Source: Choristoneura fumiferana
Taxonomy: Eukaryota; Arthropoda; Insecta; Lepidoptera; Tortricidae
DNA: 64,000 bases
Reading direction: 5' to 3'
Assembly: GCF_025370935.1 (NCBI RefSeq)
Contig: NC_133472.1
Location: 36,784,884-36,848,883, forward strand
Part shown: positions 1 to 11,655 of the stretch, piece after piece
How the letters are laid out: every line of letters starts with the position of its first letter
Position numbering within the stretch: position 1 is the stretch's first letter
Translations under genes and position numbers: made by a program
Notes under the pieces: generated by a model
What the model saw: only the letters and a program-made list of their open reading frames with translations
What the model was told of the DNA's origin: nothing
The model's database searches: none

Positions 1-807
1 TTGGTATTTAATTTTGGGATGATACGAGTAATGTACCTAATTTCAGCACCATGAAGCCCATGATTTAATCCGATTCAATATAAGCATATCGTCTCAAGCT
101 ATCAGCGCCTTTCTCGAATATTTCATAGCGTTTTATGAAACAAGGATTCGTTGCTATTCACCGAATCCCTTTGGGGCGGTCCTGCCCGTACACTGTTCAT
201 TGTTAGAATTTTTCGGCGTGGACAATTTTAACTCCTGAAGCACGGCAAAGCTGTAAAGTTTCCGACTAGTCTCTTTACGAGTGCTCCCCTCGTATAGCAA
301 TGATTGCGCTCGAGCTTCCCACCGTAAATTTCAATAAGTTAAAAAACTGAATTGACGTGATAGGAATTTATGTATTGAGATGGATACCTTATTGTCAGCA
401 CCGACAAAAAATAAACGTGCCGTCATAAAAATGCCAAAGTATAAAAATGTTGTATGAAGAATCTGTCTTTTGTTATTTGTTTGTATTTGCTCGAGGCAGT
501 TTTGGTTGCACGATCAAAAATCTTCACTTGGCAAAACTTTTCGAAACAAGCCATATCCTGGCCGAATAAAGTTACGAAACGTATATACCATTTATTTGTA
601 AGTAAACCCTTTACTACCTTTACTTATACAAAAATAAATCATTAAACACAATTATTGACAAACATTGAGATACGTGTACAATGGAATGTACAGAGGAATT
701 ATCCCTTTATGAAATCTCTACCAGTCAATTTTGAGTAGGTGACAGGAGCATTTAGTTGAGGTTTAAATTCTGGAATTGTGTTTACATACACATCTCCATA
801 ATTATAG
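1..807. other. Non-coding stretch, nothing recognised
   Basis: AT-rich sequence with no long reading frame and no repeat that I can match elsewhere in the window. The small frame at 454-645 shows no domain and reads like chance. Confidence 0.5.
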
Positions 808-943
808 TACAGTCGAGTTCATAAGCTTGTGAGCAAAAACTTGATCAAAAATATCTGAACACGACTCTATTGTCAACGGCGTAGAGGCGTGTTCAGATAT
901 TTTTGATAAAATTTTTGCTCACAAGTTTATGAAATCGACTGTA
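808..943. mobile_element. MITE with CAGTCG ends and TA target
   Basis: The two halves are long inverted repeats. The left arm begins TACAGTCGAGTTCATAA and the right arm ends with GAAATCGACTGTA. The inner parts of the arms also pair (ATATCTGAACACG with CGTGTTCAGATAT), leaving a short loop. Flanking TA dinucleotides suggest a Tc1/mariner-type non-autonomous element about 136 bp long. The similar-sized element at 26530-26668 begins with the same TACAGTCG. Confidence 0.7.
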
Positions 944-3102
944 TTATAGTGAGCTCATTGCGCTATGCGGAATAAAAACAAATATTGACTGTAGTTTTTA
1001 CAGCAGAACAAAGCTTTACGTGTAGGCACCTGAACGGCAGGTCAGACACCGTTAAAAATTGGGAAAGTTGGAGGACACGAGAGTAGGCTTTGTCCGACCG
1101 TGGAGCACTTCTCGAGGGTAAATTTCTTCTCTAAAACTCTAATGGTGGTACGTACATAGAGGTAGATTGATCTAACTAAAAACCAGAAAGTAGTTTGCTC
1201 AAAATAAATAATGGAATCGGTTACACTGTGTTTTTATATACCTTTTTTTTTGCTACGAGTCTAAGCTACGAATGCATACGCCATTGACATCTATGTACTA
1301 GACTGCATGTTTCTTACATCAAACGGCGCACAAAAACAGTTCACAGCGCGGTTTTGTGAACAGTTCACTACAGTCTGTTGACGTCCGTGACAGCGGTTGT
1401 GTCAAAGTAATATTGATGATTGATGCGCCGCGCGTTTTGTTCAAAACAGCCAGTCTAGTGCCTGAAAATTACAAATTTTAGAAGTGTAGAGTTTGCAATT
1501 TGAATTGCTGATTAAGCAAAACTCACGAATATGTTTTGAAAAACGAATATGTGGTAAAAAAAATATTCGAAAATAAATGCAATCAACCTAAAGAGCTTAA
1601 AATGAAACTTTGTTTTTAAACACTAACCACACTTGGCGAAATAAAAACCAAATTGCGTTGCTCTGATAAAATACCAAAAAATATTATAATTAACTTTTTC
1701 TTTACACAGTTTTTGGCGTAGCAGTTAAACAATAACTAAAATAAATCTTACCTAAAAAGAGAAACATCATTTAGAGCTGTTATTTCGTTAATTTATTTTG
1801 CGGCACTTTTTTAAACGTAACGTTCAATATAGCTAACAATATAAGCTCTATAGAGTTATCGAGACTATATGACGAACGGAATGATATTGTCATATAAAAA
1901 ATTAACGTTTTGTCACATAGATAAAAATAGTTATAATGAAATAAAGTAAAACAAAACAACCTTCATTTACACATATATAATAAATCTTTATCACGAGATT
2001 TTCACGAGATTTACGAACGTAAAATCCCCAATTGTCAATCGCCCACAGACATGCAATTTGATGAAAATTATGACCATAATGTTATATTTAGGAATTTTCC
2101 TGGGAGCTTAGTAAAATGCAGGAATTTCAATTCAACTGCCGGACCTCATGGTTTTATTCGCTGGGTGAAGTTATAAAAAAATCGCACTTTTTTTTCTTTT
2201 TATATTTTAATAACTATATAGATAGCTGCTGAAAATATTTGCGGCAGGCTAAAATATTGATTGACTACAAATTTTATTCGCATGCTTGATGAAATTACTT
2301 ATATACTGAATAATTTTCCGCACGCTTCGTTTTTACAAAAATATAAATAGGTATGATGTTGAAAATTACACTCGAGCGGGTAATTTTACTTTATTAGGCG
2401 CACTGGCAACTCGATCCCGCTTGCGGAGGGCATATTTCAGGCTTACTGTCATGAAGGGATGACCAAAAAAGTTTGTATAGTGTACGACCTTTAATTATTT
2501 ATTAATAGCACCCGGTCAACAGGTTTACGTCGGTTGTTTGCACCTCATCTATCTTGTCGGCGCTCGTTTGAGATATTCCAGTGTTTGATCGAATATGCCC
2601 ACACTGGCTCCTGTTTACTGAGACAACAGTTTCCCTTTCGCACTTTAATATTTTATTCAAACAAAACTTGGACAAAACTATTAAATTCGAAAGGTTGTCG
2701 CTGAAATCAATCTTGAAACTTAACTTTCCTACCGCGGATTCCTGTGGCACACAAATAATGGAACTTTGAATATCTAATGAACTTCTTCACCTCTTTGGAT
2801 AGTAACTTCCTCCACTCAGATAAGTCGAGTGCGCCTCGATTCGCGACAGTAGCGGCTTTCCTGTGCAATTAAGTGTTTCGGCTTTCAATGAGAGAAACTT
2901 GAAATCGCTTATTTGAATACGTTTCAAATTCGTATGTGGCATGAATGCAGCAAATTATGGCATATTGAGTTACACATTCACGGTTTAGTATAAATGATGT
3001 TACAATTTAATTTGATTTTACAAGCTTTTTATTTATTACAAGCTTTTATTTTATACTTGTTTATGTATTGGTATTTGTCAATAAACATTTATTATTACTA
3101 CT
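944..3102. other. Non-coding stretch, nothing firmly recognised
   Basis: No domain-bearing reading frame was seen. The overlapping short frames at 2502-2769 on the two strands have no recognisable motif. One weak MITE candidate (1297-1459) is listed separately. The rest is AT-rich and unmatched. Confidence 0.45.
1297..1459. mobile_element. Possible small MITE
   Basis: A 9-bp perfect inverted pair (ACTAGACTG at the left, CAGTCTAGT at the right) bounds about 160 bp. The adjacent inner sequences on both sides are rich in CAAAAC/GTTTTG and partly pair. No clear target duplication was seen, so this is a weak call. Confidence 0.3.
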
Positions 3103-3807
3103 AGCGTTTACCCGCGGCTTCGCACGCGTAAATCATTAGATACAGCAGTTGAATTGAATTCCGGAATTTTATTAAATTATCGTGGGAATTCCCTAAAATT
3201 ACATCGTGGTTTTCATTGACGTTAAATTAAAACACCCATGCCAAATTTCATGACTCTAAACCCAGCGGCTGTTATTTCGAAATTTTATCCCTATCCCGTG
3301 GGAATATCGGGATAAAAAGTAGCCGTTTTATTCCAGATATCCAGCTATCTACATACCAAATTTAATGACTAAGCCAAGCGGTTATTAGTTCAATATTTTA
3401 TCCCTATCCCGTGGGAACATCGGGATAAAAAGTAACTTGTGTTATTAATTTCAGACGTCCAGCTACCTACATACCAAATTTCATGACTCTAAGTCCAGTG
3501 GTTATTAGTTCGATATTTTATCCCTGTCCTGTGGGAACATCGGGATAAAAAGTAGCCTATTTGTTATTCTAGACGTCCAGCTACCCACGTACCAAATTTC
3601 ATGCATCTAAGCCCAGCGGTTGCTAATTAGAGATTTTAGCCCTATCCCGTGGGAATATCTATCCTATGTTTTAATCCAGGTTATAAACAAAACATTTCGC
3701 CAAATTTCATCCAAATCCGTCTAGTCTAGTCGTTTGAGCGTGAAGAAGTAACAAACATACTCACTCACTCACTCACAAACTTTCACATTTATAATATTAA
3801 GTAGGAA
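3103..3807 (+). repeat. CCCGCGGCTTCGC-type repeat with internal tandem array
   Basis: It opens with ACCCGCGGCTTCGCACGCG and closes with TTTATAATATTAAGTAGG, the two ends of a repeat common in lepidopteran genomes; other copies lie at 14140-14362, 33195-33405 and 48590-48812. Unlike those copies, this one holds about three tandem units (3313-3421, 3422-3541, 3542-3660) of 109-120 bp. Each unit contains GGGATAAAAAGTA, CCAGCTA, ACCAAATTT and CGTGGGAA-like words. A CTCACTCACTCAC run precedes the 3' end. Element class is not certain: the end resembles the 3' ends of some lepidopteran LINEs or SINEs. Confidence 0.7.
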
Positions 3808-3819
3808 GTAGGATTATTG

Positions 3820-3990
3820 GTTGTTATCAAATTTTCCAAGTGTTTGATTCCTTTTCAGTGGTCGGATCGACTTGAAATTTTCCGTGTATGCTCGTACCTG
3901 CAACTATATTAAGGTCCGATGGGCAAAGTTAGTCAAATTTCATCAGTACAGATATTCGTATAATAAATTATATATTTACAACAAAAGATC
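3820..3990 (+). repeat. Fragment of the GATCGACTTGAAATTT repeat
   Basis: TCAGTGGTCGGATCGACTTG followed by AAATTTTCCG resembles the core of the longer copies at 17833-18058 and 61096-61390. Only the core is recognisable here. Confidence 0.4.
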
Positions 3991-4131
3991 TATAAATTTT
4001 GGTGATATCTGTTTGTTGTTCGTTTCTTATTGCTGTAATCCGCTGTAATTTGTGTCACCTGCTAAAATCTATTCCTTACTTTTATCTATTGTAAAGGTTG
4101 CCTTGGAAGATATCATTCTGGGATTAGGTAC

Positions 4132-4447
4132 TGTAGGGACTGTATACCGCTGGCAGGTGGTAAAACTGACCACCTGCCAGGCTAGATTGTCTTTATTATG
4201 TATAATGGTAGTATTTTTATATGGCATGTTTCTAGAACTTGACTTTAAAAACGATTGACAGTGGAACACAGATTGCTCCAGACAGCCTGAGCGGCTGGAA
4301 CTATCTATGTAATGTAGTTATAAGTTTTACAAAATTCTACAATAAATCTAAATAATTGAACAAATGTCCTTTTTTATTTGAACTGAGTTTAAAGTCACGC
4401 GCGTAGATCCCCATTACTTAAGCTCTTACCAAGTTACAGTCCCCACA
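4132..4447 (+). repeat. Probable 5' LTR of a decayed LTR retrotransposon
   Basis: The segment starts TGTAGGGACT and ends AGTCCCCACA, the short inverted TG...CA ends expected of an LTR. Its first ~170 bp match 9588-9755, which lies on the other side of the broken gag/protease and is preceded by a purine-rich tract. Just downstream, GGCGCGGTCGGT (about 4460) resembles the GGCGCAGTCGGT tRNA-Ser primer site used by 17.6/297-type elements, but it is displaced by about 12 bp, so the primer-site call is weak. Confidence 0.55.
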
Positions 4448-4717
4448 AGTGGTGGAGTTAGGCGCGGTCGGTGTACTTTTTATGTTTTAGCTATCGCTTC
4501 AGAGGACGACGGAGTACCGAAGCGATAACAGCGGTCTGTGAAGGATTTTCGCTAAAAGACGAGCTTAGATATGAACAGAGCGCATGAAATATAAAGCAAT
4601 TTGGTAAATATATCGATTTTTGAAGAAGCAACTGTGAGTTATTTTTCTTTTCCTCTATCCCAGTGTTAAATAGAATTTGCGGACAGATAAAGTTTATTGC
4701 CGAGAAGAATTAAGAAG

Positions 4718-5387
4718 ATGGCGGAAAAATTCGCAGGATATTCGGATGTGGACGATTTTATCCATCAGTTCGAAACGATCGCGATCATTAAGAATTGGTC
4801 CGCAGAACAGAAGCAAGTAGCAATCGCACTCTACTTAGAATGACCTGCGTTGTCCTGGTACAAGGCCAATTTTACGACATTGGAGTCGTATGATTCAATA
4901 AAACAGAAATTGGCAGAACAATTCCCGTCGCAAGAAGTCTATGCTCAGTCTTTTTATTATAGAAAACAGGACCCAAAGGAACCTACTGAAGACGGCAGAT
5001 TTATCAGGCACTTTATTAAATCTATTAATTCGCAATGGCAAGCTTATTTAGCGTCCAGATTGTTCGCGTCAAAGGAGGACCTAAGGAAAACGATTCTTCA
5101 ATTGTGTGATGTATTTAATATAGAATTAAACATGAAAAAACAAAGAGTAGAACTGCCAATTAATATTACAAAAGATTACCAACATTCGTGGGACAAGGAG
5201 ACGCTCCACCTCTTGGATTCACGCCGCGTTCGGAGTATAACACGCCCCTAACGCCGCCAACAATGGTAGTTCCGCAAGAAATGCAGCAGGGAACATCACT
5301 CATGCCTTACGGAAGGTATAACTTGAGGCCGCGGCAGCTACCCCCGGTGCCGCAACAGCGGCAAGGATATCAAGGCAATAGGTACTG
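4718..5387 (+). pseudogene. Broken gag of an LTR retrotransposon
   Basis: From the ATG at 4718 the frame reads a gag-like capsid start (MAEKFAGYSDVDDFIHQFE), then a TGA at 4841-4843 stops it at codon 42. The same frame resumes at once and runs to 5251 with the typical gag spacing: a tryptophan-rich LSWYKANF segment, QKLAEQFPS, and FIRHFIKSINSQW. After that the reading moves to another frame (5188-5388), which is rich in proline, arginine and glutamine (RPRQLPPVPQQRQG) like the basic tail of a gag. No zinc knuckle was found. In an intact element gag packages the element RNA. This copy is dead: one in-frame stop and at least one frameshift. It sits about 270 bp after the LTR at 4132-4447, as expected. 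Confidence 0.7.
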
Positions 5388-5439
5388 ATGGTTTTCAAAT
5401 CAATAAGATTTTTTCAAATGAATTTCCCGATGTTTGTAC

Positions 5440-5963
5440 TGTTGAGAAAAATAGTCTGGACACGTTTATGCCCATAGAGCCCAATGGCAGGATTTGCAAG
5501 GCCCTCATAGTTGTGGTGCCAATGTGTCACTGATATCTGTTTCCCTTGCGGAGGAAATTAATTAAAAATATGAGCACAAGCTCAGTGATCCTTTGCGTGT
5601 AGCAGGTGGCTCCATGATTCAGCCTATAGGAATTGTAAATACATATAGGTATTTTGATAGATAATTATTATTATAGAATTAGACTGTTAATGTAGACTGG
5701 TAATTAATGATGGCACAATTTTTTGCATTCTAGGGCAAGATTTTTTGACTGCAAATAATGCAATGATTGATTTTAGTAGTCATACTTTGACTCTGAATAA
5801 AAAATTCCGTGTCAATTTTATTCGAAAATTGAGTGACACGAACGACTTTTCATTATTGACTGAAAAGGTTTGTGCAAATGAAGTTGCCATGAAAGAGGTT
5901 GAGTGCGAGCAAATTAACTCCTTGACCGTGGAATGTAAAGTGCGATCGGAAAAAAAATGTTAG
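5440..5963 (+). pseudogene. Remnant of the retrotransposon protease region
   Basis: Downstream of gag, GRICKALI breaks by frameshift near 5505-5520 into GANVSLISVSLAEEIN, the flap region of a retropepsin. The catalytic D-S/T-G triad is not intact: the residues before GA are lost in the frame break. At about 5733 the frame reads GQDFLTANNAMIDF followed by SSHTLTL, matching the second conserved segment (ILGxDFL...A.ID) that follows the active site in Ty3/Gypsy pol proteins. The spacing to the gag remnant supports one element. No reverse transcriptase follows; the sequence beyond 6000 is unrecognised until the inserted LINE remnant. Confidence 0.6.
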
Positions 5964-6515
5964 GTTACCGTGCTTTAAAGTTTTTTGCTTCAGGTTCGAG
6001 TGCAGGAAAGTTAAAGAAGTCGAAGTCGACTGGGAAAGCATCGAGGATTGATAGAAAGATGGAGCAAAAGGATGGCGAAAAAGGAGAGTTGAGCTCGAAG
6101 CTTGAAAATCAGAAAATTTGCAGATTGGTTCGGCAGGTCTGATGAAGGAGCGAGAGGCACCTCCTGGTTTCTATGGAAGAGTGGGAATACGAAGACGTGA
6201 GAAAGTGACCGGACCTGATAGATTCCATAGAGTAGGTAATAAAAAGTCATGTCATTATCTAATTTATGTTTAATAAAAGGTTTTTCCACAGGAAGGATTG
6301 CTAAACGAACGAAATATAAAATTTAAAAACGTTCAGTTAAGAGAGAGAAGGAAAGAAAGAAATGGCTGTCTCAAGCCGAATGAACTCTGTGGTTTGACTG
6401 AAAATTTTTTGAAAGTTCACTTGAGAAGTTCTGTGTCAACTGTTGGAAAAAATTGACACGACCTATGATTGACAAAGCTCATTAAAATGTAAACATTGCA
6501 AATTAAGTTTATCGA
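5964..6515. other. Unrecognised interior of the decayed LTR element
   Basis: Two short overlapping frames on opposite strands (6011-6289) have no recognisable motif. By position this should be pol-derived, but no reverse-transcriptase motif is visible. Confidence 0.4.
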
Positions 6516-7720
6516 TTGAAATTTATATCTTATAAAAAGTGTGCCCCTATTCCTACATCCAAGTTGTGTAAAAACCCAATTTTATGTTTCGATTACGACA
6601 GTTTAATTTTCCAACCAAATGTTATCTTTGATTTGGGATTTCATAAAAAATCTCCGAGTGCCAACTCGGAATTTATTGAAATTATGAATAGTACATTTAA
6701 GAATTGACTAAGAATATTCACGGACTCCTCAAAAATATCAAATGTTGATTTTGTAGGCTCAGCTGTTTGGATTCCCAAATTTAAAATTATTTTAATTTTA
6801 AAAGCCCTCCTGATTATTCTATTTTTACTGGTGAAGCGGTGGCTTTATAATATGAAGCTGTATCTTAAGGGGCTGTTTCACCATCCAATGATTAGTGTTA
6901 ACTGGCGGTTAGGTGTGATGCCGTCTCTATTTGTTTTGTTCGAATAGACGGAGACGACATCACATTTCACCGTCTGTTAACGCTAATCAATGGATGGTGA
7001 AACAGCCCCTTAATCTCATACCCTAAGTAAAACTATAATCCTGTCTGATTCGTTAAGTTGTTTACAAGATTTGGTGGCTTTTCCTTTTCACTCTAGAGAT
7101 AACTTTTATTTGACGCTAAAAATCAAAGATGCTCTTCGTGATTGTCATCTAGCCAATCTTGAAGTTGCTATTGCCTGGATCCGAGTCACTGTGGTATTGT
7201 GGATAATGAGATAGCTGATTTGTGTGCTAGACAAGCAATTTGTCTAGGTTCGTCTGACTACAATGAATGCTTTAGCCGTGACATTAAGCCCTTGTGAAAC
7301 CTCAAATGTTTGAAGATGGGATTGATTTGTAGCAATCATCTCGGTTAATTAAGGGAAGACATTTTGGAAACCTTCAATCATCTACTCCTACGAGACCATG
7401 GTTTTTTGTTAATAGAGAATTTTCTAAATTAAATACCTCCATCATTATTAGATTAAGACTGGGCCATTTTTGTTCTCCTGTATTTTTAGCAAAGCTTCGA
7501 ATAAGGGACAATGCCATCTGTGAATGTGGTTTGGCTGATGGCACTCTGGAACATAATGTTTTTGGAATGTACAAAAATATCTGTTCCTTTATACAACATC
7601 CTCCCTCGTCTGCCTACTATTAATATAGTATTCGTCCTATTAATATTAATTTTGTCCTTACTTTAGTGTTCTCTTCATTTTGTGAAATATAAGACGAATT
7701 TTTGACAAAAAATAAAATAA
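6516..7720 (+). pseudogene. 3' part of a LINE with RNase H domain, interrupted by a MITE
   Basis: The segment carries the three hallmarks of a retroelement RNase H in order: IFTDSSK at about 6716 (first catalytic Asp), SIFTGEAVAL at about 6817 (catalytic Glu), and after the MITE at 6865-7013 IILSDSLSCLQ at about 7036 (third Asp). A fourth motif, HCGIVDNEIADLCA, follows at about 7180. A C-terminal Cys-rich tail (RLRLGHF...CECGLADGTLEHN, 7440-7560) resembles the tail after RNase H in I/Jockey-group elements. An A-rich end lies near 7700. Stops and frame changes occur throughout, and the reverse transcriptase is missing (5' truncation). The segment lies inside the decayed LTR element, so it inserted later, or it could be an independent neighbour if the LTR pairing is wrong. 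Confidence 0.7.
6865..7013. mobile_element. Palindromic MITE, copy 1 (TTAAGGGGCTG ends)
   Basis: Starts TTAAGGGGCTGTTTCACC and ends with the reverse complement, GGTGAAACAGCCCCTTAA. Almost the whole 149 bp is one imperfect palindrome around TTTGTTTTGTTCGAATAGAC. It splits the RNase H frame between the catalytic Glu and the third catalytic Asp. Copy 2 is at 13746-13893. The target duplication cannot be separated from the TTAA-like ends. Confidence 0.8.
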
Positions 7721-8598
7721 AATTATAAATGCAATCTTTTTTTTTAGCAAGTAACTGTTATTTATCCCACCGAAAACTGGCAGATTGTCAAACAAGTCGT
7801 CCACCTACCCACCCTGTCTCCGTCAACCTCGACACTGGCAGAATCATCAAAAAATTGATGGACCCCCTTTTCCTAAATTTGAATTGAATTGATTGAATTT
7901 TATAATAAATATTATATATAAATAATAGGTAATTGAATTGAAAAAGTTTTTTAGTACGGAAGGTTTATAAGTATGGGTGTGACATTTAGGTTAGTTACGA
8001 TAGTTAGGATGATTTCATTCAATAATCTTTAATTGAATTTGCTTTAGTTTTTATGCTATATAGGGAATTAATGATATAATTAAATTATATGACTAATGTG
8101 CGTTATAATATTATTATGTGACTAATATATGTGTTTTTTTTTGTGTTTTTTCATATTGGGAGATCAAACAATTAGATGCAGAAATGAGAAGGCAATCAAC
8201 AGCAGCTATACAATTGCTGATGAAAACTGATGGCAGCTCCCAGTTGTCCTTGTCAAAACTGATGTCTGACGACATCGTTGGAAAACCAATTTACTATAAC
8301 TTTTACTTTCATTTTTAGATTGGTTTAATTGGTTACAATATGAGATTGCCTGTTCATACATCTCCCAATGTGAACTGTAATCAGATATGATGTGAATTTC
8401 TATAAGAATGAGTAGTTTTAGTTTATCTCAGCATGTCCTCACAGTACTTCATGTGTTCAATATGCCCGGAAATAAGTGGTGTTAATTGATGGCGTATAAT
8501 GATTAACTTTCTGTGCCTTTCAATAGTTTTCAAGCAACAGAAGTTCACACAGTCAACTGGGATCGCCAATGAAGCTTGCCTAGGGGTCCACATTTGGA
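7721..8598. other. Unrecognised stretch
   Basis: AT-rich, with one short frame (8118-8318) that has no known motif. By position it is the distal interior of the decayed LTR element. Confidence 0.4.
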
Positions 8599-8745
8599 CC
8601 TATGACTGAAATAAGAAAAGATGGAAAACTGGAGCCTATGGCTGTGAAATAAGAAAAAGATGGAAAACTGAAGCCTATGACTGTGAAATAAGAAAAAGAT
8701 GGAAAGCTGAAGCCTATGGCTGTGAAATAAGAATAAGATGGAAAC
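8599..8745. repeat. Short tandem array, ~39-bp unit
   Basis: About 3.6 units of roughly 39 bp. Each has GCCTATG, then (G/A)CTGTGAAATAAGAA, then AAGATGGAAA. The first unit lacks a few bases. Frames read across it give repetitive peptides on the minus strand; these are a by-product of the array, not a gene. Confidence 0.75.
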
Positions 8746-9126
8746 CCAGCGGCCATTGCTGTCGTTGTTGAACGGCAACTCCGCTCTGGGGTGCTGAGAA
8801 GCAAGAACATGAACACCAAGATACTTCATCACCTGATGAAGAATGATGGGCAGAACATGAAGTATGAAGACTTCCACAGCTGATGAAGAACAATCGGTAA
8901 GTCAATGTGGTCAGCTTGGTATTTTAGGTGAGCACATTGATCGTGGTAAAAACCGTTTACCATGAGCTGGATGAAAGCTCGGGTTCACCTTTTGAAGGGA
9001 CCTGGGTTTGCATGCATCTCATCTATTCCGGTAATAGATGGAATGTTATGGCAGTAACCGCTGGCATAATGTTTTGTCTAGGAATAGAGAAAAACGGGTC
9101 TTATTGGCAGCAACTGCTGTCAAAGC

Positions 9127-9240
9127 GGATGCTGACAGCATAGACAAGTTATGCTAGCAACATGTGCTAGTAGAGCAGATGTTGGCAGCATAGACATATT
9201 ATGCTAGCAACATATGCTAGTAGAGCAGATGTTGGCAGTA
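9127..9240. repeat. Short tandem array, ~53-bp unit
   Basis: Two full units plus a partial one contain GCAGATGTTGGCAG, CATAGACA, TTATGCTAGCAACAT and TGCTAGTAGA. It lies 400 bp after the 39-bp array, within the distal part of the decayed LTR element. Confidence 0.7.
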
Positions 9241-9570
9241 TGATATTCTTGCCATGAAGCACAGTTGTCTAGTGGCATTATAGCATTAAGGACACGGATG
9301 TTTCTGAAGCAAGAATGACGTGTCATGTTGCACAGGCAACGTCACGCGTCTTTCCATTAGCTAGATTTTTACCGATAAAGGCGCCGTGCCTTTTTTGTTT
9401 CGAAGTTTTTGGGCAGCGAAGCCCCATCCTTAGTTTAAAAATTTTGAAATCAATATAACTGACAATGATTATAGTAACATAGACTAGAAGTTTGTGAAAA
9501 GGATGTGGCTGGCTCTTTTCTATCTGTATGTCCCCGTTAGGTAGGGCTCGTAGATTAGGTCCCCACCTCT

Positions 9571-9755
9571 GAGAGGAACGAGGGATATGTAGGGACTAGG
9601 CTGTATACCGCTGGCAGGTGGTGAAACTGACCGCCTGGCAGGCTAGATTGACTTTATTATGTACAATGATAGTATTTTTATATTGTATGATTCTAGAATT
9701 TGACTTTTAAAGAGGATTGACAGCGGTATACACAGATTGCTCCCGACTGCTATTA
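9571..9755 (+). repeat. Polypurine tract and partial 3' LTR
   Basis: A purine-rich run (GAGAGGAACGAGGGATA, 9571-9587) lies directly before TGTAGGGACT at 9588, the position expected of a polypurine tract that primes plus-strand synthesis. The next ~165 bp match the LTR at 4132 (shared words: GTATACCGCTGGCAGGTGG, CAGGCTAGATTG, CTTTATTATGTA, ACAGATTGCTCC). The match fades after about 9755, so the 3' end of this LTR is eroded or deleted. Confidence 0.6.
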
Positions 9756-11046
9756 TTTGTCCTAGCAAATCATTAAAAATAACTAAAATCGAAAAGTGAG
9801 GTTCCCGATGTTATGTGATAAATTATAATCTTTAGGAATTTGACATTGTGATATTTTGTTCTTCTACCTGAACCACCATCACCACGGAGTATCCGAAACT
9901 AAATCAAAATCATATGAGAATCACGTCCATCAGATTTTACTAAAACCCGGTATGTATATTGTATATTGTATGGTATGTGTATTGTTACAAATAATGGATT
10001 AAATGGATTATTCAATTCAATCTATCTTTGTTAGGAGAAATTAAAATTACTGATCATGCAATAAAGTTATATTAGAAATTGGACTTAACTTGACTTTTAC
10101 TAGCATCGGATGGAGTTAAATTGAGTGTAACTGACATACAGAAGAGATTCGAGGTTGTTCTTTAGCGAAACAAACTTCAGCTGAATCACCGCTCCAACAT
10201 GCTTGAAACTTGAAAAAGCGGAACTGTATCGAAAGGTCGAAGTTGACTTGTCGCAAAAAGATCTGATTTACTTTTTGATTGAATTTATTTGTGTTACCTT
10301 GGAACTTTAATATATACATAGAAAACGTGTATGTCGAAGAAACTGAAACGCGTACCAAGGTGAAACCTATTCGCTGCAAATTGCACGTTGGTTTCCATTG
10401 AAATTGATATGAACAGGTACGCCCTGTTACGCTGTTAAGTTTATTTAACAGCACACTGAAAAACTGCACGGTACTGTAAAATTTTTATGCGGGCTGTAGA
10501 ATCTATAAGTTTTTGTTAAAAAAAAACATCTTTATTTTGAAAGCTTTTTTGTATTGTGTTGTCACCAGACTTACATAAATATGCCAAATTTCAAGAGAAG
10601 TCGACCACAGAAAGTGGGTCAAATTTAGCTTCCAAGGTTTGACCCAAATAAATAAACAAATAAATATACTTATATTTAAGCAAATAGAGCAAGATAAATA
10701 AAAGCACAAACAAAAAGAGTAACTAAACTATCTAATCAAAATACAATATAATTCCTTTCTTCATAAAAAAACTGTAAAAGAAGCCCATTTATAAAACACG
10801 TATCCTTTGAGGATGGTACTGTATTGTTGTTATATATCTGCCAAATTTCAAGCCAGACTGGCCAAAGGAAGTTTTTTTTAATTGACTTTCAAGACTTGAC
10901 TACATTGTTAACGTCTAAAACTTTGAAGTATCTTAAAGTTCAACAGGACATATTAATAAACGTAATCATTTCAAAAAATCTCAACAATAGTCCTGACTGT
11001 AGAAGTTAAGTTACATAACATAACAGACTACTACACTTTTTTCCTT
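9756..11046. other. Non-coding, with one minus-strand repeat fragment
   Basis: Most of this is unmatched. The fragment at about 10545-10660 is the reverse complement of the core at 17833-17930 (CTTGAAATTTGG and TTTGACCCA words). A minus-strand frame of 117 codons at 10116-10469 has no motif and no coding character. Confidence 0.45.
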
Positions 11047-11655
11047 TTTAGGGTTACGGAGCAAAAATGGCAAAAACGGAACCCTTATAGTTTCGCCATG
11101 TCTGTCTGTCTGTCTGTCCGTCCGCGGCTTTGCTCAGTGACTATCAATGCTAGATAGCTGCAATAAAAAAATAAAATATTTTTTTTTTAGTGTAAGTACC
11201 TCCTATTAGACGTTAAGTGGAGGTGTTTTTTTTCTCATCCAACCCTTTAGTGTGGGATATCGTTTGATATGTCCTTTAAAACCAATAGAGGTTTGCTAAT
11301 ACGATTTTTCGATTCAGTGATATGTTTGCGAAATATTCAACTTTAAAGTGAAAATTTTCATTTAAATCGAGCGTCCCCCCACCCCCCTCTAAAATCTAAA
11401 CCGGTGAATGGAAAAATTTGAAAAATTCAGGATGGTAGTAAGTATATCAAACTTTCAAGAAAACCTATAACAACTAAGTTTGCTTGAAAATTATTAGTAA
11501 TTTTACTCTTAAATAGCAGCCTAAGGTATAAAATATACCAAAACTAGGAAGATTCCGTATAAAAAACGAAATCCTTGGAAAAATATTACTTAATTTTTTC
11601 GTAATGGCTACGTAACCCTATTTTGGGCGTGTCCGACACGATCTCGGCCAGTTTT
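11047..11655 (+). mobile_element. Helentron-like repeat, family 1, copy A
   Basis: Begins TTAGGGTTACGGAGC, carries a (GTCT)n run about 50 bp in, and ends with GGCTACGTAACCCTA followed by a 15-nt perfect hairpin (GTGTCCGACAC core) and a TTGGCC-like T-rich tail. The start and the GGCTACG... block are inverted repeats of each other. This is the layout of Helentron-derived non-autonomous elements (DINE-1/HINE type): inverted repeats, a GTCY microsatellite and a 3' stem-loop. Copy B abuts it head to tail. Confidence 0.65.

Noticed and set aside
2502..2769. Overlapping frames on both strands
   Set aside because: No motif, and neither strand shows coding character.
4448..4475. Firm tRNA-Ser primer-binding site after the first LTR
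   Set aside because: The best match is displaced and has mismatches, so it is mentioned only as weak support for the LTR.
8545..8905. Minus-strand frames with repeated Phe-His-Ser residues
   Set aside because: Direct product of the 39-bp tandem array.
10116..10469. 117-codon minus-strand frame
   Set aside because: No domain, no codon bias and no splice context; a chance frame in AT-rich sequence.
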